Positions 7,438 to 16,407 of a stretch of DNA of 64,000 nt are shown in pieces. The translations under genes were made by a program, and so were the position numbers. The notes beneath the pieces are model-generated. The model was given only the letters and a program-made list of their open reading frames with translations, did not search any database and was not told where the DNA came from. The stretch's first letter is position 1. Each line of letters opens with the position of its first letter. This DNA comes from Saccharothrix luteola (GTDB lineage: Bacteria > Actinomycetota > Actinomycetes > Mycobacteriales > Pseudonocardiaceae): assembly GCF_020859565.1 (NCBI RefSeq), contig NZ_JAJHUO010000025.1, positions 62,001 through 126,000 of the forward strand, read 5' to 3'.

Positions 7438-8806
7438 CCAGTTCGTCGAAGCCCGCGCGGATGCCGTCGGCGAGCACCTGGACGTCCGGCACGCCGTCGA
7501 AGTCCGCGTTGATGCCGAAAGTGATCTGATCGAGGTAGGAGAAGATGCCGACGCTGATGCGGATGGTGCTGGCGATCGGCACGTACGGGTAGATCTCGGA
7601 CAGCCGCCTGCCCAGCATGAACAAGGGGATGCGGGGGCCGGGGACGTTCGTCGTGACCGTCTGCAAGAGCTGCTGCGGGAAGCGCATGGCGGTGCGTGAA
7701 CCCAGCGCGAGCAGGGTGGGTGCGGCGAAGTTCGACAGGTTCGTGAGGACGTCCGCGCCGGCCGCCTGACGGCTGCTCTTGAGGTCGTCCATCTGTTCCC
7801 GGATCGACGCCAGTCGTGCCAACGGGTCCGACTCACTGACGGGGAGGTTCACCAGCACCGCGCTGACGCGGTTGTTCAGCACGCCGCGCTCGGCGGACGA
7901 CCGCATCGACACCGGCACCATGCTGCGCACCACCTGACCGTCGGCCAGGTCGTCGCGCTTGGCGAGCAGGTCGCGGAAACCGCGTGTCACGGCCGCGAGG
8001 ATGACGTCGTTCACCGTGCCGCCGGTGACCCGGCGGACGGCCTTGATCTCGGCGAGGTCCGCGCGGGCCCACACCCAGCGCCGGTGCGGTCCGATCGGCC
8101 CGTTCAAGGTCTTCGGGGTGCCGACGGCGAGTCGTCGGGCGGTCGTCGGCAGGCTGCCCAGCACGGCACGGCCGACGTCCAGCACCTCCGAGCCGCTGCG
8201 CAACCGCTTGGCCAGCGCCGGGAACTTGGCCAGGTGCGTGACCGGCGTCAGCACCGCGTCGCGCACGCCGTCCACGACGAGGTCCAGGGTCGACGGGCCG
8301 GCGGCGGGCTGCCACCGCACCGGCTCGGGCAGGGGCGCGTCCTCGCGCCAGTCCAGCAGCACCTGCATGAGATCACTGCCCGCGATGCCGTCGATCAGGC
8401 AGTGGTGGACCTTGGAGATGATCGCCCACCGACCGCCTTCCAGGCCCTCGACCAACCAGACCTCCCACAACGGCTTGGCCAGGTCGAGGCGTTGCGCGAA
8501 GAGCCGTCCGGCGAGGTTGCGGAGCTGGTCGTCCGCGCCCGGCGACGGCACGGCGGTGTGCCGGACGTGGTAGAGGATCTGGAAGTGCTCGTCGTCCACC
8601 CACACCGGTCGGCCGACGTGCAGCGGGAGCGCCTTGACCCGTTGCCGGTAGCGCGGCACGGTGCCCAACTTGGCCGCGAACAACCGCACCACGTCGCCGT
8701 ACGACGGAGCCGGACCTTCGAACACCAGGACCGACCCGACGTGCATGGGCACGTTCTCGTCCTCGATGAAGAAGAAACCCGCGTCGATCGCGCTCATCCG
8801 GTCCAT
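7418..8806 (-). CDS. Wax ester synthase / diacylglycerol O-acyltransferase (WS/DGAT)
   Basis: This 462-residue protein has the family length and start (MDRMSAIDAGFFF). The active-site motif HHxxxDG is present as HHCLIDG at residues 134-140. NDVILAAVTRGFRDLL and the C-terminal NVPGPRIPLFMLGRR are further WS/DGAT landmarks. These enzymes esterify acyl-CoA to diacylglycerol or fatty alcohol, forming storage lipid at the cytoplasmic membrane. It is divergent from a lipase-like gene that could act on the same lipid pool. Confidence 0.93.
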   Translation of the reverse strand: MDRMSAIDAGFFFIEDENVPMHVGSVLVFEGPAPSYGDVVRLFAAKLGTVPRYRQRVKALPLHVGRPVWVDDEHFQILYHVRHTAVPSPGADDQLRNLAGRLFAQRLDLAKPLWEVWLVEGLEGGRWAIISKVHHCLIDGIAGSDLMQVLLDWREDAPLPEPVRWQPAAGPSTLDLVVDGVRDAVLTPVTHLAKFPALAKRLRSGSEVLDVGRAVLGSLPTTARRLAVGTPKTLNGPIGPHRRWVWARADLAEIKAVRRVTGGTVNDVILAAVTRGFRDLLAKRDDLADGQVVRSMVPVSMRSSAERGVLNNRVSAVLVNLPVSESDPLARLASIREQMDDLKSSRQAAGADVLTNLSNFAAPTLLALGSRTAMRFPQQLLQTVTTNVPGPRIPLFMLGRRLSEIYPYVPIASTIRISVGIFSYLDQITFGINADFDGVPDVQVLADGIRAGFDELVTSTAS

Positions 8807-8951
8807 CGCCCGACCGTAGGCCTGTACCGACCCGGTGGTCCAGGACGGCGACCGCGCAAGAATCGAGACTTGCCGGTACTGGCGGAATCAACCGCCACGA
8901 AACATCATGGTTACCTGGGGTTCGCGCTCGACGCGGAGCGGGGGAGGGGCC

Positions 8952-9761
8952 ATGTCAGCACTGCCGCACGTCCCACCGGATCACTCTGACCTGCGTGAAG
9001 AGCCGTCGTCCGAGCCCGGTCCGGCGCCGGGCCTGCTCTGGTACCTCACCGAACCGACCCGCACCGCCGTCGCCATCGGCCAGTTCGCGGCCACCCGGTC
9101 GTTGTTGCGCGCCGCTCCCAGCGGCGACGGCCACACCGTCCTCGTGCTGCCGGGCCTGGGCGCGACCGACGCCTCGACCGCGACGCTGCGCAAGTTCCTC
9201 ACGGGTCTCGGCTACGACGTCCACGGCTGGGGACTCGGCCTGAACATCGGCCCGTCGGTCGGCGTCGTGAGCGGCATGCGCGACCTGCTGCGTGAACTGG
9301 CCGTGAGCGGCAAGGTGAGCATCGTGGGCTGGTCCCTGGGCGGCATCTTCGCCCGCGAACTGGCCCGTGAACACGCAGGCATGGTCCGCCAAGTGATCAC
9401 GCTGGGCAGCCCCTACGCGATGACCGACCTCCGCCAGACCAGGGTCAACCCGGTGTACCGACTGCTGGCCCGGTTCTACGTCGCCGGCGCGGACATGCCG
9501 CCACCGGAGCACACCCGGCCACCCTTCCCGGTCCCCTCCACGTCGGTCTACTCGAAGTCCGACGGCATCGTCGCCTGGCAGACCTGCGTCTGCACCCCGG
9601 CGGCCCGCCAGGAGAACGTCGCCGTCACCTCCAGCCACCTCGGCTACGGCTACAACGCCACCGTCCTCTGGTTGATTGCCGACCGCCTCGCCCAACGCCA
9701 GAACCGCTGGCGCCCCTTCACCCCGCCGCCGGGGATGTCCCGGATGTTCCCGGCCGCCTGA
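8952..9761 (+). CDS. Alpha/beta hydrolase (lipase-like, PGAP1/LipA-type)
   Basis: This 269-residue protein starts at an ATG with GGGGAGGGG upstream. VLVLPGLGATDAST and GYDVHGWGLG precede the nucleophile elbow GWSLGG (Ser about 128). DGIVAWQTC (acid) and SSHLGYGYNATVLW (His) complete the triad. No signal peptide is evident. Relatives are annotated as cytoplasmic lipases or esterases. The divergent position next to WS/DGAT suggests a part in lipid turnover, which is inference. Confidence 0.85.
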   Translation: MSALPHVPPDHSDLREEPSSEPGPAPGLLWYLTEPTRTAVAIGQFAATRSLLRAAPSGDGHTVLVLPGLGATDASTATLRKFLTGLGYDVHGWGLGLNIGPSVGVVSGMRDLLRELAVSGKVSIVGWSLGGIFARELAREHAGMVRQVITLGSPYAMTDLRQTRVNPVYRLLARFYVAGADMPPPEHTRPPFPVPSTSVYSKSDGIVAWQTCVCTPAARQENVAVTSSHLGYGYNATVLWLIADRLAQRQNRWRPFTPPPGMSRMFPAA

Positions 9762-10115
9762 CCCCAACCCGAACCGACCGAAGGCACCACCCCCAACCGC
9801 TCCGAACCCCGCCGCGCCCGCAACCCGCCACACACCCACCCCCACCCGGCATCACCCGCGCCCGCCACCACCCCGCGCCCGCGTGACCTGCCGCCGCCCG
9901 CGCCCACCCACCGCCGCCCCGCGCGATCGCCTCGCTGAACCTCGGACCACGACATTCCTCTGTGGACCGGACGTTGCTCGATCCGGGTGGCGGAAGCGGT
10001 TTGTCAACCACCTCCACCACAGGGTTCAACACGTGGGCGCCCTTGTTCGCGCGCCGGCGAAGTGGCTACGTTTCCGCCGCCGCACGGCAATTCCAGCCAC
10101 CGGAAGGACTTCGCC
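9762..10115. other. 354-bp intergenic tract with strong C/G strand bias
   Basis: No gene is supported here. From about 9765 to 9935 the plus strand is almost free of G runs and dominated by C and A, so the minus strand is rich in short G tracts. The right half (9940-10115) is mixed and contains the ribosome site GGAAGGA for the permease at 10116. A promoter for the transporter operon is expected in the right half, but no confident -35/-10 pair stands out. Confidence 0.5.
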
Positions 10116-11009
10116 ATGAGCGTGTCCGCGCGAGCGCGCCCGCGTGCCCTCGACTCACCGGCGCCCAAGGTCGTCGCCACCCGCCACCCGTGGCGGTGGG
10201 TGGGTGTCGCCGTCGTGCTGATCCTGCTGTCCCAGTTCGTCCACGGCCTGGTGACCAATCCCGGCTGGGACTGGGCGACCTTCGCCCGCTTCGTCACCGC
10301 GAGATCCGTCCTGGACGCCGTCGTCGTCACCCTGGAGCTCACCCTCTACGGCACGGTCCTCGGCTTCGCCCTCGGCATCGTGCTCGCCCTCATGCGCCTG
10401 TCCCGCAGCCGTTTCCTGGCCACGGTGAGCTGGACCTACGTCTGGGCGTTCCGCTCGATCCCCCTGATCGTCCAGCTCCTGTTCTGGTTCAACATCTCCT
10501 ACCTGTACGACGAGCTGAACTTCGGCATCCCGTTCGGCCCGACGTTCTTCGGCGTCGAGACCAAGGACCTGATCAGCCCGATGGGCGCGGCGGTGCTCGG
10601 GCTCGCGCTGCACCAAGCGGCCTACGCGGCGGAGATCGTGCGCTCCGGCGTCATCTCCGTCGACCACGGCCAGCTCGAAGCCGCCGCCGCGCTCGGCATC
10701 CCCCGGTCGCGGCAGCTGCGCCGGATCGTGCTGCCGCAAGCCATGCGCTCCATCCTGCCCAACGCGACCAACGAGGTGATCAGCCTCTTCAAGGGCACGT
10801 CCGTGGTGTCCGTCGTGGCGATCGGCGAGCTGTTCTACCAGGTCCAGGTGATCTACGGCCGCAACGCGCGGGTGGTCGCGCTGCTCATGGTCGCCACCGC
10901 CTGGTACATCGCCCTGACCACCCTGCTGTCCATCGTGCAGCACTACGTCGAGAAGCACTACGCGAAGGGCGCGACCAGGCACGGGGACGGGTGGAAATGG
11001 GCCAGGTGA
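10116..11009 (+). CDS. Polar amino-acid ABC transporter permease
   Basis: This 297-residue inner-membrane protein of the His/Glu/cystine permease family has five or six hydrophobic segments. The first is at residues about 30-50 and the next at about 72-95. The EAA loop that docks the ATPase is present (QLEAAAALGIPRSRQLRRIV). The ATG has GGAAGGA nine bases upstream. The gene overlaps the downstream ATPase by 13 bp and is the first gene of a three-gene permease-ATPase-binding protein operon. The substrate is an amino acid or relative; see the cluster finding for a possible S-modified cysteine. Confidence 0.93.
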   Translation: MSVSARARPRALDSPAPKVVATRHPWRWVGVAVVLILLSQFVHGLVTNPGWDWATFARFVTARSVLDAVVVTLELTLYGTVLGFALGIVLALMRLSRSRFLATVSWTYVWAFRSIPLIVQLLFWFNISYLYDELNFGIPFGPTFFGVETKDLISPMGAAVLGLALHQAAYAAEIVRSGVISVDHGQLEAAAALGIPRSRQLRRIVLPQAMRSILPNATNEVISLFKGTSVVSVVAIGELFYQVQVIYGRNARVVALLMVATAWYIALTTLLSIVQHYVEKHYAKGATRHGDGWKWAR

Positions 11010-11761
11010 TGGTGGACGTCCGAGGCGTGCACAAGAGCTTCGGCGACAACGAGGTGCTGCGCGGCGTCGACCTCCGGGTCGGCGCGGGCGAGGTGGTGGT
11101 CGTGCTCGGGCCGTCCGGCTCGGGCAAGTCGACGCTGCTGCGCACGATCAACCACCTGGAGAAGGCCGACCGCGGCCTGGTCAGCGTCGACGGCGACCTG
11201 ATCGGCTACCGGCGCCGCGGCGACAAGCTCTACGAGCTGCGCGAGCGCGAGGTCCTCCGGCAACGCGCGCACGTCGGCTTCGTCTTCCAGAACTTCAACC
11301 TCTTCCCGCACCTGACCGTGACCGAGAACCTCGTCGAGGCGCCGGTCTCGACCAAGCGCAGGACCACGGCGGAAGCACGCGCGCAGGCCGCTCGGCTGCT
11401 GGGCCTGGTCGGCTTGTCCGACAAGGAGGACGCCTACCCGAGGCACCTGTCCGGCGGTCAGCAGCAGCGCGTCGCGATCGCCCGCGCCCTCGCGCTGGAG
11501 CCGAAGGTCCTGCTGTTCGACGAGCCGACGTCCGCCCTGGACCCGGAGCTGGTCGGCGAGGTGCTCGACGTGATCCGGGACCTGGCGCGCGGCGGTACCA
11601 CGATGATCATCGTCACCCACGAGATCGGGTTCGCCCGGGACGTCGCCGACACCGTGGTCTTCCTGGACGGCGGCGTCGTGGTCGAACAAGGACCACCCGA
11701 ACAGGTGCTGGACGACCCCCAGCACCCGCGCACGCGCGCCTTCCTGTCCAAGGTGCTCTGA
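10997..11761 (+). CDS. Polar amino-acid ABC transporter ATP-binding protein
   Basis: This 254-residue ATPase has all motifs: Walker A GPSGSGKST, Q-loop FVFQNFNLF, signature LSGGQQQR, Walker B LLFDEPTSALD and switch His in VTHEIGFA. ATG 10997 is preferred; ATG 11009 (TGATG with the permease stop) is an alternative. It is a close paralogue of the ATPase at 23623. The substrate-binding protein follows after 12 bp. Confidence 0.95.
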   Translation: MGQVMVDVRGVHKSFGDNEVLRGVDLRVGAGEVVVVLGPSGSGKSTLLRTINHLEKADRGLVSVDGDLIGYRRRGDKLYELREREVLRQRAHVGFVFQNFNLFPHLTVTENLVEAPVSTKRRTTAEARAQAARLLGLVGLSDKEDAYPRHLSGGQQQRVAIARALALEPKVLLFDEPTSALDPELVGEVLDVIRDLARGGTTMIIVTHEIGFARDVADTVVFLDGGVVVEQGPPEQVLDDPQHPRTRAFLSKVL

Positions 11762-11773
11762 GAGGAGAACCCG

Positions 11774-12727
11774 TTGTCCGCACTGAAGATCGCCACCGCG
11801 GTCACCGCCGTTGCCCTGACGTTGGCCGCGTGCGGGACCGCCGACGGTGGCACCACCGAGAACCAGGTGGTCGCCGCCGGCAAGACCGTGAACCTCGGCC
11901 CGGACCAACAGCGCGTGACGGCCGCCAAGGTGGACTCGATAGCCGCCAAGGTGCCCGAGCGGTTCCGCGCGGGCGGCAAGCTCGTCGTCGGCGGATCGGT
12001 GTCCACCGCGCCGCCGCTGCGCTTCTTCGCCACCGACGACAAGACACCGATCGGGGTGGAGACCGACCTCGCGGTGCTGATCGCGGGCGTGCTGGGGCTG
12101 GAAGCGCAGCTGGAGACCACGTCGTGGGAGAACCTGTTCATCGGCTTGGACAGCGGCGCGTACCCGGTGGGCCTCTCGAACATCACGGTGACCGAGGAGC
12201 GCAAGGAGAAGTACGACTTCGCCACCTACCGGCTGGACACGCTCGCGTTCGAGGCGAAGCGGGGCGGCGACTGGCGGGTCACCAAGCCGGAGGACGTCGC
12301 CGGCAAGATCGTCGCGGTCGGGTCGGGCACCAACCAGGAGAAGATCCTCGTCGACTGGAGCAGGTCCAACGAGGCGCGCGGCCTGCCCGCCACGGACATC
12401 AAGTACTTCCAGAACGCCTCGGACTACTACCTGGCTCTGGAATCGGGCCGGATCGACGCCTTCCTCGGCCCGAACCCCACCTCGGCCTACCACGTGGCCA
12501 CGTCCGGCAAGACCGAGGTGATCGGCACGTTCTCCGGCGGCGGTGCGATCGTCGGCAAGATCGCCGCCACCACGAAGAAGGGCAGCGGCCTGGTGGAACC
12601 GATCGCCGAGGCCCTCGACCACCTGATCGCGACCGGCAAGTACGCCGAGGTCCTCGACCGGTGGGGCCTGGGTGACGAGGCCGTCGAGCGGAGCGAGGTC
12701 AACCCGCCGGGCCTGCCCAGGTCGTGA
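11774..12727 (+). CDS. Amino-acid ABC transporter substrate-binding lipoprotein
   Basis: This 317-residue protein starts at a TTG chosen because AGAGGAGAA lies six bases upstream and because it gives a proper lipoprotein signal (TLAAC lipobox, Cys about 20). The mature part is the SBP_bac_3 fold: GKLVVGGSVSTAPPLRF, then GVETDLAVLIAGVLG. The block VGLSNITVTEERKEKYDFA is the usual ligand-cleft strand of cystine/polar amino-acid binding proteins. The operon order (permease, ATPase, binding protein) differs from the second transporter in this window. Confidence 0.93.
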   Translation: MSALKIATAVTAVALTLAACGTADGGTTENQVVAAGKTVNLGPDQQRVTAAKVDSIAAKVPERFRAGGKLVVGGSVSTAPPLRFFATDDKTPIGVETDLAVLIAGVLGLEAQLETTSWENLFIGLDSGAYPVGLSNITVTEERKEKYDFATYRLDTLAFEAKRGGDWRVTKPEDVAGKIVAVGSGTNQEKILVDWSRSNEARGLPATDIKYFQNASDYYLALESGRIDAFLGPNPTSAYHVATSGKTEVIGTFSGGGAIVGKIAATTKKGSGLVEPIAEALDHLIATGKYAEVLDRWGLGDEAVERSEVNPPGLPRS

Positions 12728-14567
12728 CCGCTCGACGCGGCGACTCCGCGCGGTGGCCGGAGGCGGCGAGGAAGCGCAGGACCGCCCGCGCGACCTCGTC
12801 GCTCTGCCGGAAGTTCGGCGCGTTCGTGTTCGGTCGGGCGAAGGCCGCGTACGCCTTGCGCGTCGTGTAGGGCCCCACGGCGAAGCGGCGCGGGTGCGGC
12901 GCTCCGGTGACGTCCACGACGCGGCTGTCCACGGGGTCGACCAGCACCAGGCCGTCGACGTCGGTCACGTCACCGGCCGCGGCCATCGAGCTCAGCAGCG
13001 GGTCGGCGGTGTGCGGCAGGGTGTGGACGGGCAGGCGTGCCTCGATCAGGCCGGTCGCCCGGACGACGTGCGACGGCACGCTGGAGCTGCCGGCGAGGAA
13101 CGCCCCGTCCCTCGCCCGGACCCACGTGTCGGCGCCCAGGAACCGCACGACACCCGCCCGCGACAGGGCCAGCAGCTCCGCCAACCGGTCCGGCGGCGGC
13201 CCGCTCGCGATCGAGCTGAAGAACCCGTGCCACCAGCCGTCGTCCCCGCGCAGGCGGCCGGACGCGGACAGCACCGCGAACTGCCCGTACACACCCAGCA
13301 TCGCGAGGAACGCCCCCAGGTCCGCGCTGTGCGCCGGGTCCGACCGCCGAGCCAGGTCGGCGGCGACGTGGTCCCGCAGGAACTGCTGGAAGCCCTCGCT
13401 CGACGAGAACCTCAAGCCGTCGATCGGACGGTCCAGCCGCTCGAAGTCGACGCGGTCCGCCTCCGAGGGCACGGCGGCCCGTTCCAGCGCCCGCATCCCG
13501 TCGCCGTACCAGTCCAGCTCGGCGAACCGCGCCGAGAACACCTCCCACGACGACCGCACCCGCGACGGGTGTCCGGTGAACAGCTCGCGGTAGTGGCCGT
13601 AGGCGATCTCCTTGGCCATCAACGGCCACGCGTCCCGCCGGAAGTCGACCTCTCCCGGCCGTGCGAGCAGCTCCGACGCGACGAAGAACCGCGGCGGCTC
13701 CGGCGCCGCGCCGCGAAGCCGGTAGCCGGTCTTGGAGTGGTACGGCGTGCCGCGGCGCGACCCGACGTGCAGCCGGGGCTCCCGGCCGGACGGGACGTAC
13801 TCCACCCTCCCGTTGACCCGCACGAACCGACCGCCGCGACCCTCGCCCAGCAACACCGCGAGGTCGACGAACGCCAACCCCATGCCCCGCACGACGACGT
13901 CCTCGCCGGCGGGCACCGCGGACAGGTCGGTGTCCGCCGTGTAGTCCGGCGGCAGGTACGTCAAACCGTGCGCGGCGGCGTACTCGGCGAGTTCCCGGTG
14001 CTCGGGCGCGACGACGGCGTCCAAGTGCCCCAGCACGAGCAGGACCACGTCGGCCACCAGCGGTTCGACGCGGTCGGCGAGCCACACCCGCTGCCGCTCC
14101 CGGGCGGATCCGGCTATCCGCACCACCTTCGTCGAGTGCACCGAGACCGAGCTGCCGTCGGGCAGCGACGACACCGCGACCTCGTGGAACCACTTCAGGT
14201 AGGCGCTCTGCACCCGCCTGCTCGGGAACGACGTCGGCTCCGTCGCCACCAACTCGTCCCGGACCGACGGCTCCAGCTCCACAGCGGACAGGTGCGTCCG
14301 CGCCCACTCCGCCAGCGACGGGCCGGGCCGGATCGGACCCTCGCACGTCACCGACGAGTCGGTGAACACCGTGACGTCCTCGGCCATGGAGTTCATCCGC
14401 AGCAACGGCGACTGCTCGTGCCGCCACACCCGCCCCGCGCCCGGCGGAAACGGGTCGACCAGGTGCACCTCCAGCGGACCGTCGAACAGCTCCGGCGCGT
14501 TGGCGCCGAGGCGTTCCAGGATTCCCGAGGCACGCGGGCCGGCGCCGACCAGGACGAGCACGTTCAT
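12699..14567 (-). CDS. FAD/NAD(P)-binding protein (PF13454-type oxidoreductase)
   Basis: This 622-residue protein starts at ATG 14567 (GGAG six bases upstream), which places the dinucleotide-binding loop VGAGPRASGILERL directly at the N-terminus. Later landmarks are PPGAGRVWRHEQSPLLRMN, VVRGMGLAFVDLAVLLGEG and the closing VGPYTTRKAYAAFARPNTNA. The family is poorly characterised; members occur near flavin monooxygenases and amine-modifying enzymes. Its last 29 bp overlap the binding-protein gene in convergent orientation, and it is divergent from the LLM monooxygenase. Placement among the transporter, LLM and GNAT genes suggests a common substrate. Confidence 0.85.
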   Translation of the reverse strand: MNVLVLVGAGPRASGILERLGANAPELFDGPLEVHLVDPFPPGAGRVWRHEQSPLLRMNSMAEDVTVFTDSSVTCEGPIRPGPSLAEWARTHLSAVELEPSVRDELVATEPTSFPSRRVQSAYLKWFHEVAVSSLPDGSSVSVHSTKVVRIAGSARERQRVWLADRVEPLVADVVLLVLGHLDAVVAPEHRELAEYAAAHGLTYLPPDYTADTDLSAVPAGEDVVVRGMGLAFVDLAVLLGEGRGGRFVRVNGRVEYVPSGREPRLHVGSRRGTPYHSKTGYRLRGAAPEPPRFFVASELLARPGEVDFRRDAWPLMAKEIAYGHYRELFTGHPSRVRSSWEVFSARFAELDWYGDGMRALERAAVPSEADRVDFERLDRPIDGLRFSSSEGFQQFLRDHVAADLARRSDPAHSADLGAFLAMLGVYGQFAVLSASGRLRGDDGWWHGFFSSIASGPPPDRLAELLALSRAGVVRFLGADTWVRARDGAFLAGSSSVPSHVVRATGLIEARLPVHTLPHTADPLLSSMAAAGDVTDVDGLVLVDPVDSRVVDVTGAPHPRRFAVGPYTTRKAYAAFARPNTNAPNFRQSDEVARAVLRFLAASGHRAESPRRAVTTWAGPAG

Positions 14568-14723
14568 CGGCTGCTCCAGGGCAGGAGGGATCACGACGAC
14601 CGCCGCGTCCCTCAACGCCGCGCGGTGATCGTATGCGCGCGTCGGCGAGGCGAGTCAAGGCATTCCGGCATCTGGACGGCCCCGGGCCGTCGTTGACGCG
14701 CCGCCGCGGTCGCTGCTCCACTG

Positions 14724-14740
14724 GGATTCGTGGAATCCAC
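14724..14740. promoter_or_regulatory. Palindromic candidate operator between divergent flavoenzyme genes
   Basis: GGATTC-GTG-GAATCC (14724-14738) is a perfect dyad and overlaps a second dyad GTGGA-A-TCCAC (14730-14740). It stands in the 263-bp divergent gap between the FAD/NAD(P) protein and the LLM monooxygenase, about 90 bp before the latter. The regulator is not encoded next to it. Symmetry and position are seen; binding is inferred. Confidence 0.4.
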
Positions 14741-14830
14741 GCCGCAGCAAGGCTTTCCCGTCGACCCCGCGCGTCTCCCTCAACGTCGTGTGCGCGTCGA
14801 CGTCTCCACCCTCTGACGGAAGGTACTGAC

Positions 14831-15943
14831 GTGCCCGTTGAGTTCCTGGGGATCGGCGGCACCAACGACGGTTCCGAGACGCACCCGCGCAGCGGCGGGT
14901 CGTTCGACAAGGACTACACCCTGCGGTTGGCCCGCGCGCACGAGGAGCACGGCTGGGACCGGGTGCTGTTCGCCTACGGCTCCGGCTCGCCCGAGCCCGC
15001 GCAGGCCGCCGCGTACGTCGCCACCAAGCTGGACAAGCTCCAGATCCTGCTGGCGCACCGGCCGAACGTGTCCTACCCGACGTTCGCCGCGAAGACGTTC
15101 GCCACCCTGGACCAGATCAGCGACGGCCGGTTGACCGTGCACTTCATCACCGGCGGCACCGACCACGAGCAGCAGCGCGAAGGCGATTACCTGACCAAGG
15201 ACGAGCGGTACTCGCGCACCGAGGAGTACATCCGGATCGTCAAGAAGGCCTGGACGTCACGGGAACCGTTCGACCACGAAGGCGCGCACTACAAGTTCGC
15301 CGACTTCGTGAGCGACGTGTTCCCGGTGCAGCAGCCCCGGCCGCGGGTGTCGTTCGGTGGCTCGTCGCCCGCCGCCTATAAGGCAGGCGGCGCGGAGGCG
15401 GACATCTACTGCCTGTGGGGCGAGCCGTTGGCGGACACGGCCGCGCAGATCGAGTCCGTGCGGCGGGCGGCGCGGGACGCGGGTCGGGCGGACGTGCCGC
15501 GCATCCAGGTGGCGTTCCGCCCGATCCTCGGCGCGACCGAGGAGCTGGCCTGGGAGAAGGCCCACCGGACGGTGGACGCGATCAAGTCCCGCACCGGGGG
15601 AGCGAACCCGCTGACCCGCAGGCACCCGCTGAAGAACCCGGAGAACGCGGGCTCGCAGCGGCTGCTGGAGATCGCCGGGCGCGGTGATCGCTTCGACCGC
15701 GCCCTGTGGACGCCGACCGCCGCCGCGACCGGTGGCGCGGGCAACTCCAACGCGCTCGTCGGCACGCCGGAGACCGTGGCGCAGGCGTTGCTGGACTACT
15801 ACGACCTGGGCGTGGACATCATGTCCGCGCGCGGCTACGACATGGTCCACGACACGATCGACTTCGGTCGCCACGTGATCCCGATCGTGCGGGAGGAAGT
15901 GGCCAAGAGGGACCGGGAACGCGCCGCAGCGGTGGTGGCGTGA
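14831..15943 (+). CDS. LLM-class flavin-dependent monooxygenase (alkanesulfonate / S-alkylcysteine type)
   Basis: This 370-residue protein starts at GTG with GGAAGG eight bases upstream. It is of the SsuD-like branch: VEFLGIGGTNDGSE, then LQILLAHRPNVSYPTFAAKT, ISDGRLTVHFITGGTDHEQ, and PRVSFGGSSPAAYKAG. Enzymes of this branch use reduced FMN to cleave C-S bonds in sulfonates, or oxidise sulfur in modified cysteines. The GNAT gene overlaps its stop by 4 bp. Alkanesulfonate use is less favoured here because the nearby transporter is of the amino-acid type, not the SsuABC type. Confidence 0.87.
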   Translation: MPVEFLGIGGTNDGSETHPRSGGSFDKDYTLRLARAHEEHGWDRVLFAYGSGSPEPAQAAAYVATKLDKLQILLAHRPNVSYPTFAAKTFATLDQISDGRLTVHFITGGTDHEQQREGDYLTKDERYSRTEEYIRIVKKAWTSREPFDHEGAHYKFADFVSDVFPVQQPRPRVSFGGSSPAAYKAGGAEADIYCLWGEPLADTAAQIESVRRAARDAGRADVPRIQVAFRPILGATEELAWEKAHRTVDAIKSRTGGANPLTRRHPLKNPENAGSQRLLEIAGRGDRFDRALWTPTAAATGGAGNSNALVGTPETVAQALLDYYDLGVDIMSARGYDMVHDTIDFGRHVIPIVREEVAKRDRERAAAVVA

Positions 15944-16404
15944 CGACCCTCGTCGCCCGCCGGGTCGGCTGGGAGGACCCGGCCACGTCGCCGTTGAGGG
16001 AAGAGCTGACGCACGAGTACGTGTCCCGCTACGGCGACGCCGCCCGTGCGGAGCTGACGCGGTACGACCCGGCCGTCTTCTCCCCGCCGCACGGCACGTT
16101 GGTGCTGCTGTTCGAGGGCGGCGCGGCGGTGGCGGGCGGTGCGTTCATGCGCCACGACCGGCGCACCGCCGAGTTGAAGCGGATCTGGACCCACTCGCGG
16201 CACCGCCGTCGCGGCCTTGCCCGCCGCGTGCTCGCGGAGCTCGAGCGTGAAGCCGTCCGCTTCGGTTACGCGCGGCTCTACCTGACCACGGGGCCTCGGC
16301 AACCGGAGGCCCGCGCGTTGTACCTGGCAACCGGGTACACGCCGCTGTTCGACCTGACCGCGGAAGCCCTTCCGCTCCTGCCGTTCGAGAAGGATTTGAG
16401 GTGA
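15940..16404 (+). CDS. GNAT-family N-acetyltransferase
   Basis: This 154-residue protein starts at GTG within GTGA, coupled to the LLM gene. The acetyl-CoA pocket reads TAELKRIWTHSRHRRRGLAR with the RxxGxA-type loop, followed by EREAVRFGYARLYLTTG and the ARALYLATGY turn. Coupling to a flavin monooxygenase and proximity to an amino-acid transporter parallel the N-acetyltransferase of S-(2-succino)cysteine degradation operons in Bacillus, where acetylation precedes oxidation. The exact substrate is not provable from sequence. Confidence 0.9.
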   Translation: MTTLVARRVGWEDPATSPLREELTHEYVSRYGDAARAELTRYDPAVFSPPHGTLVLLFEGGAAVAGGAFMRHDRRTAELKRIWTHSRHRRRGLARRVLAELEREAVRFGYARLYLTTGPRQPEARALYLATGYTPLFDLTAEALPLLPFEKDLR

Positions 16405-16407
16405 CCC

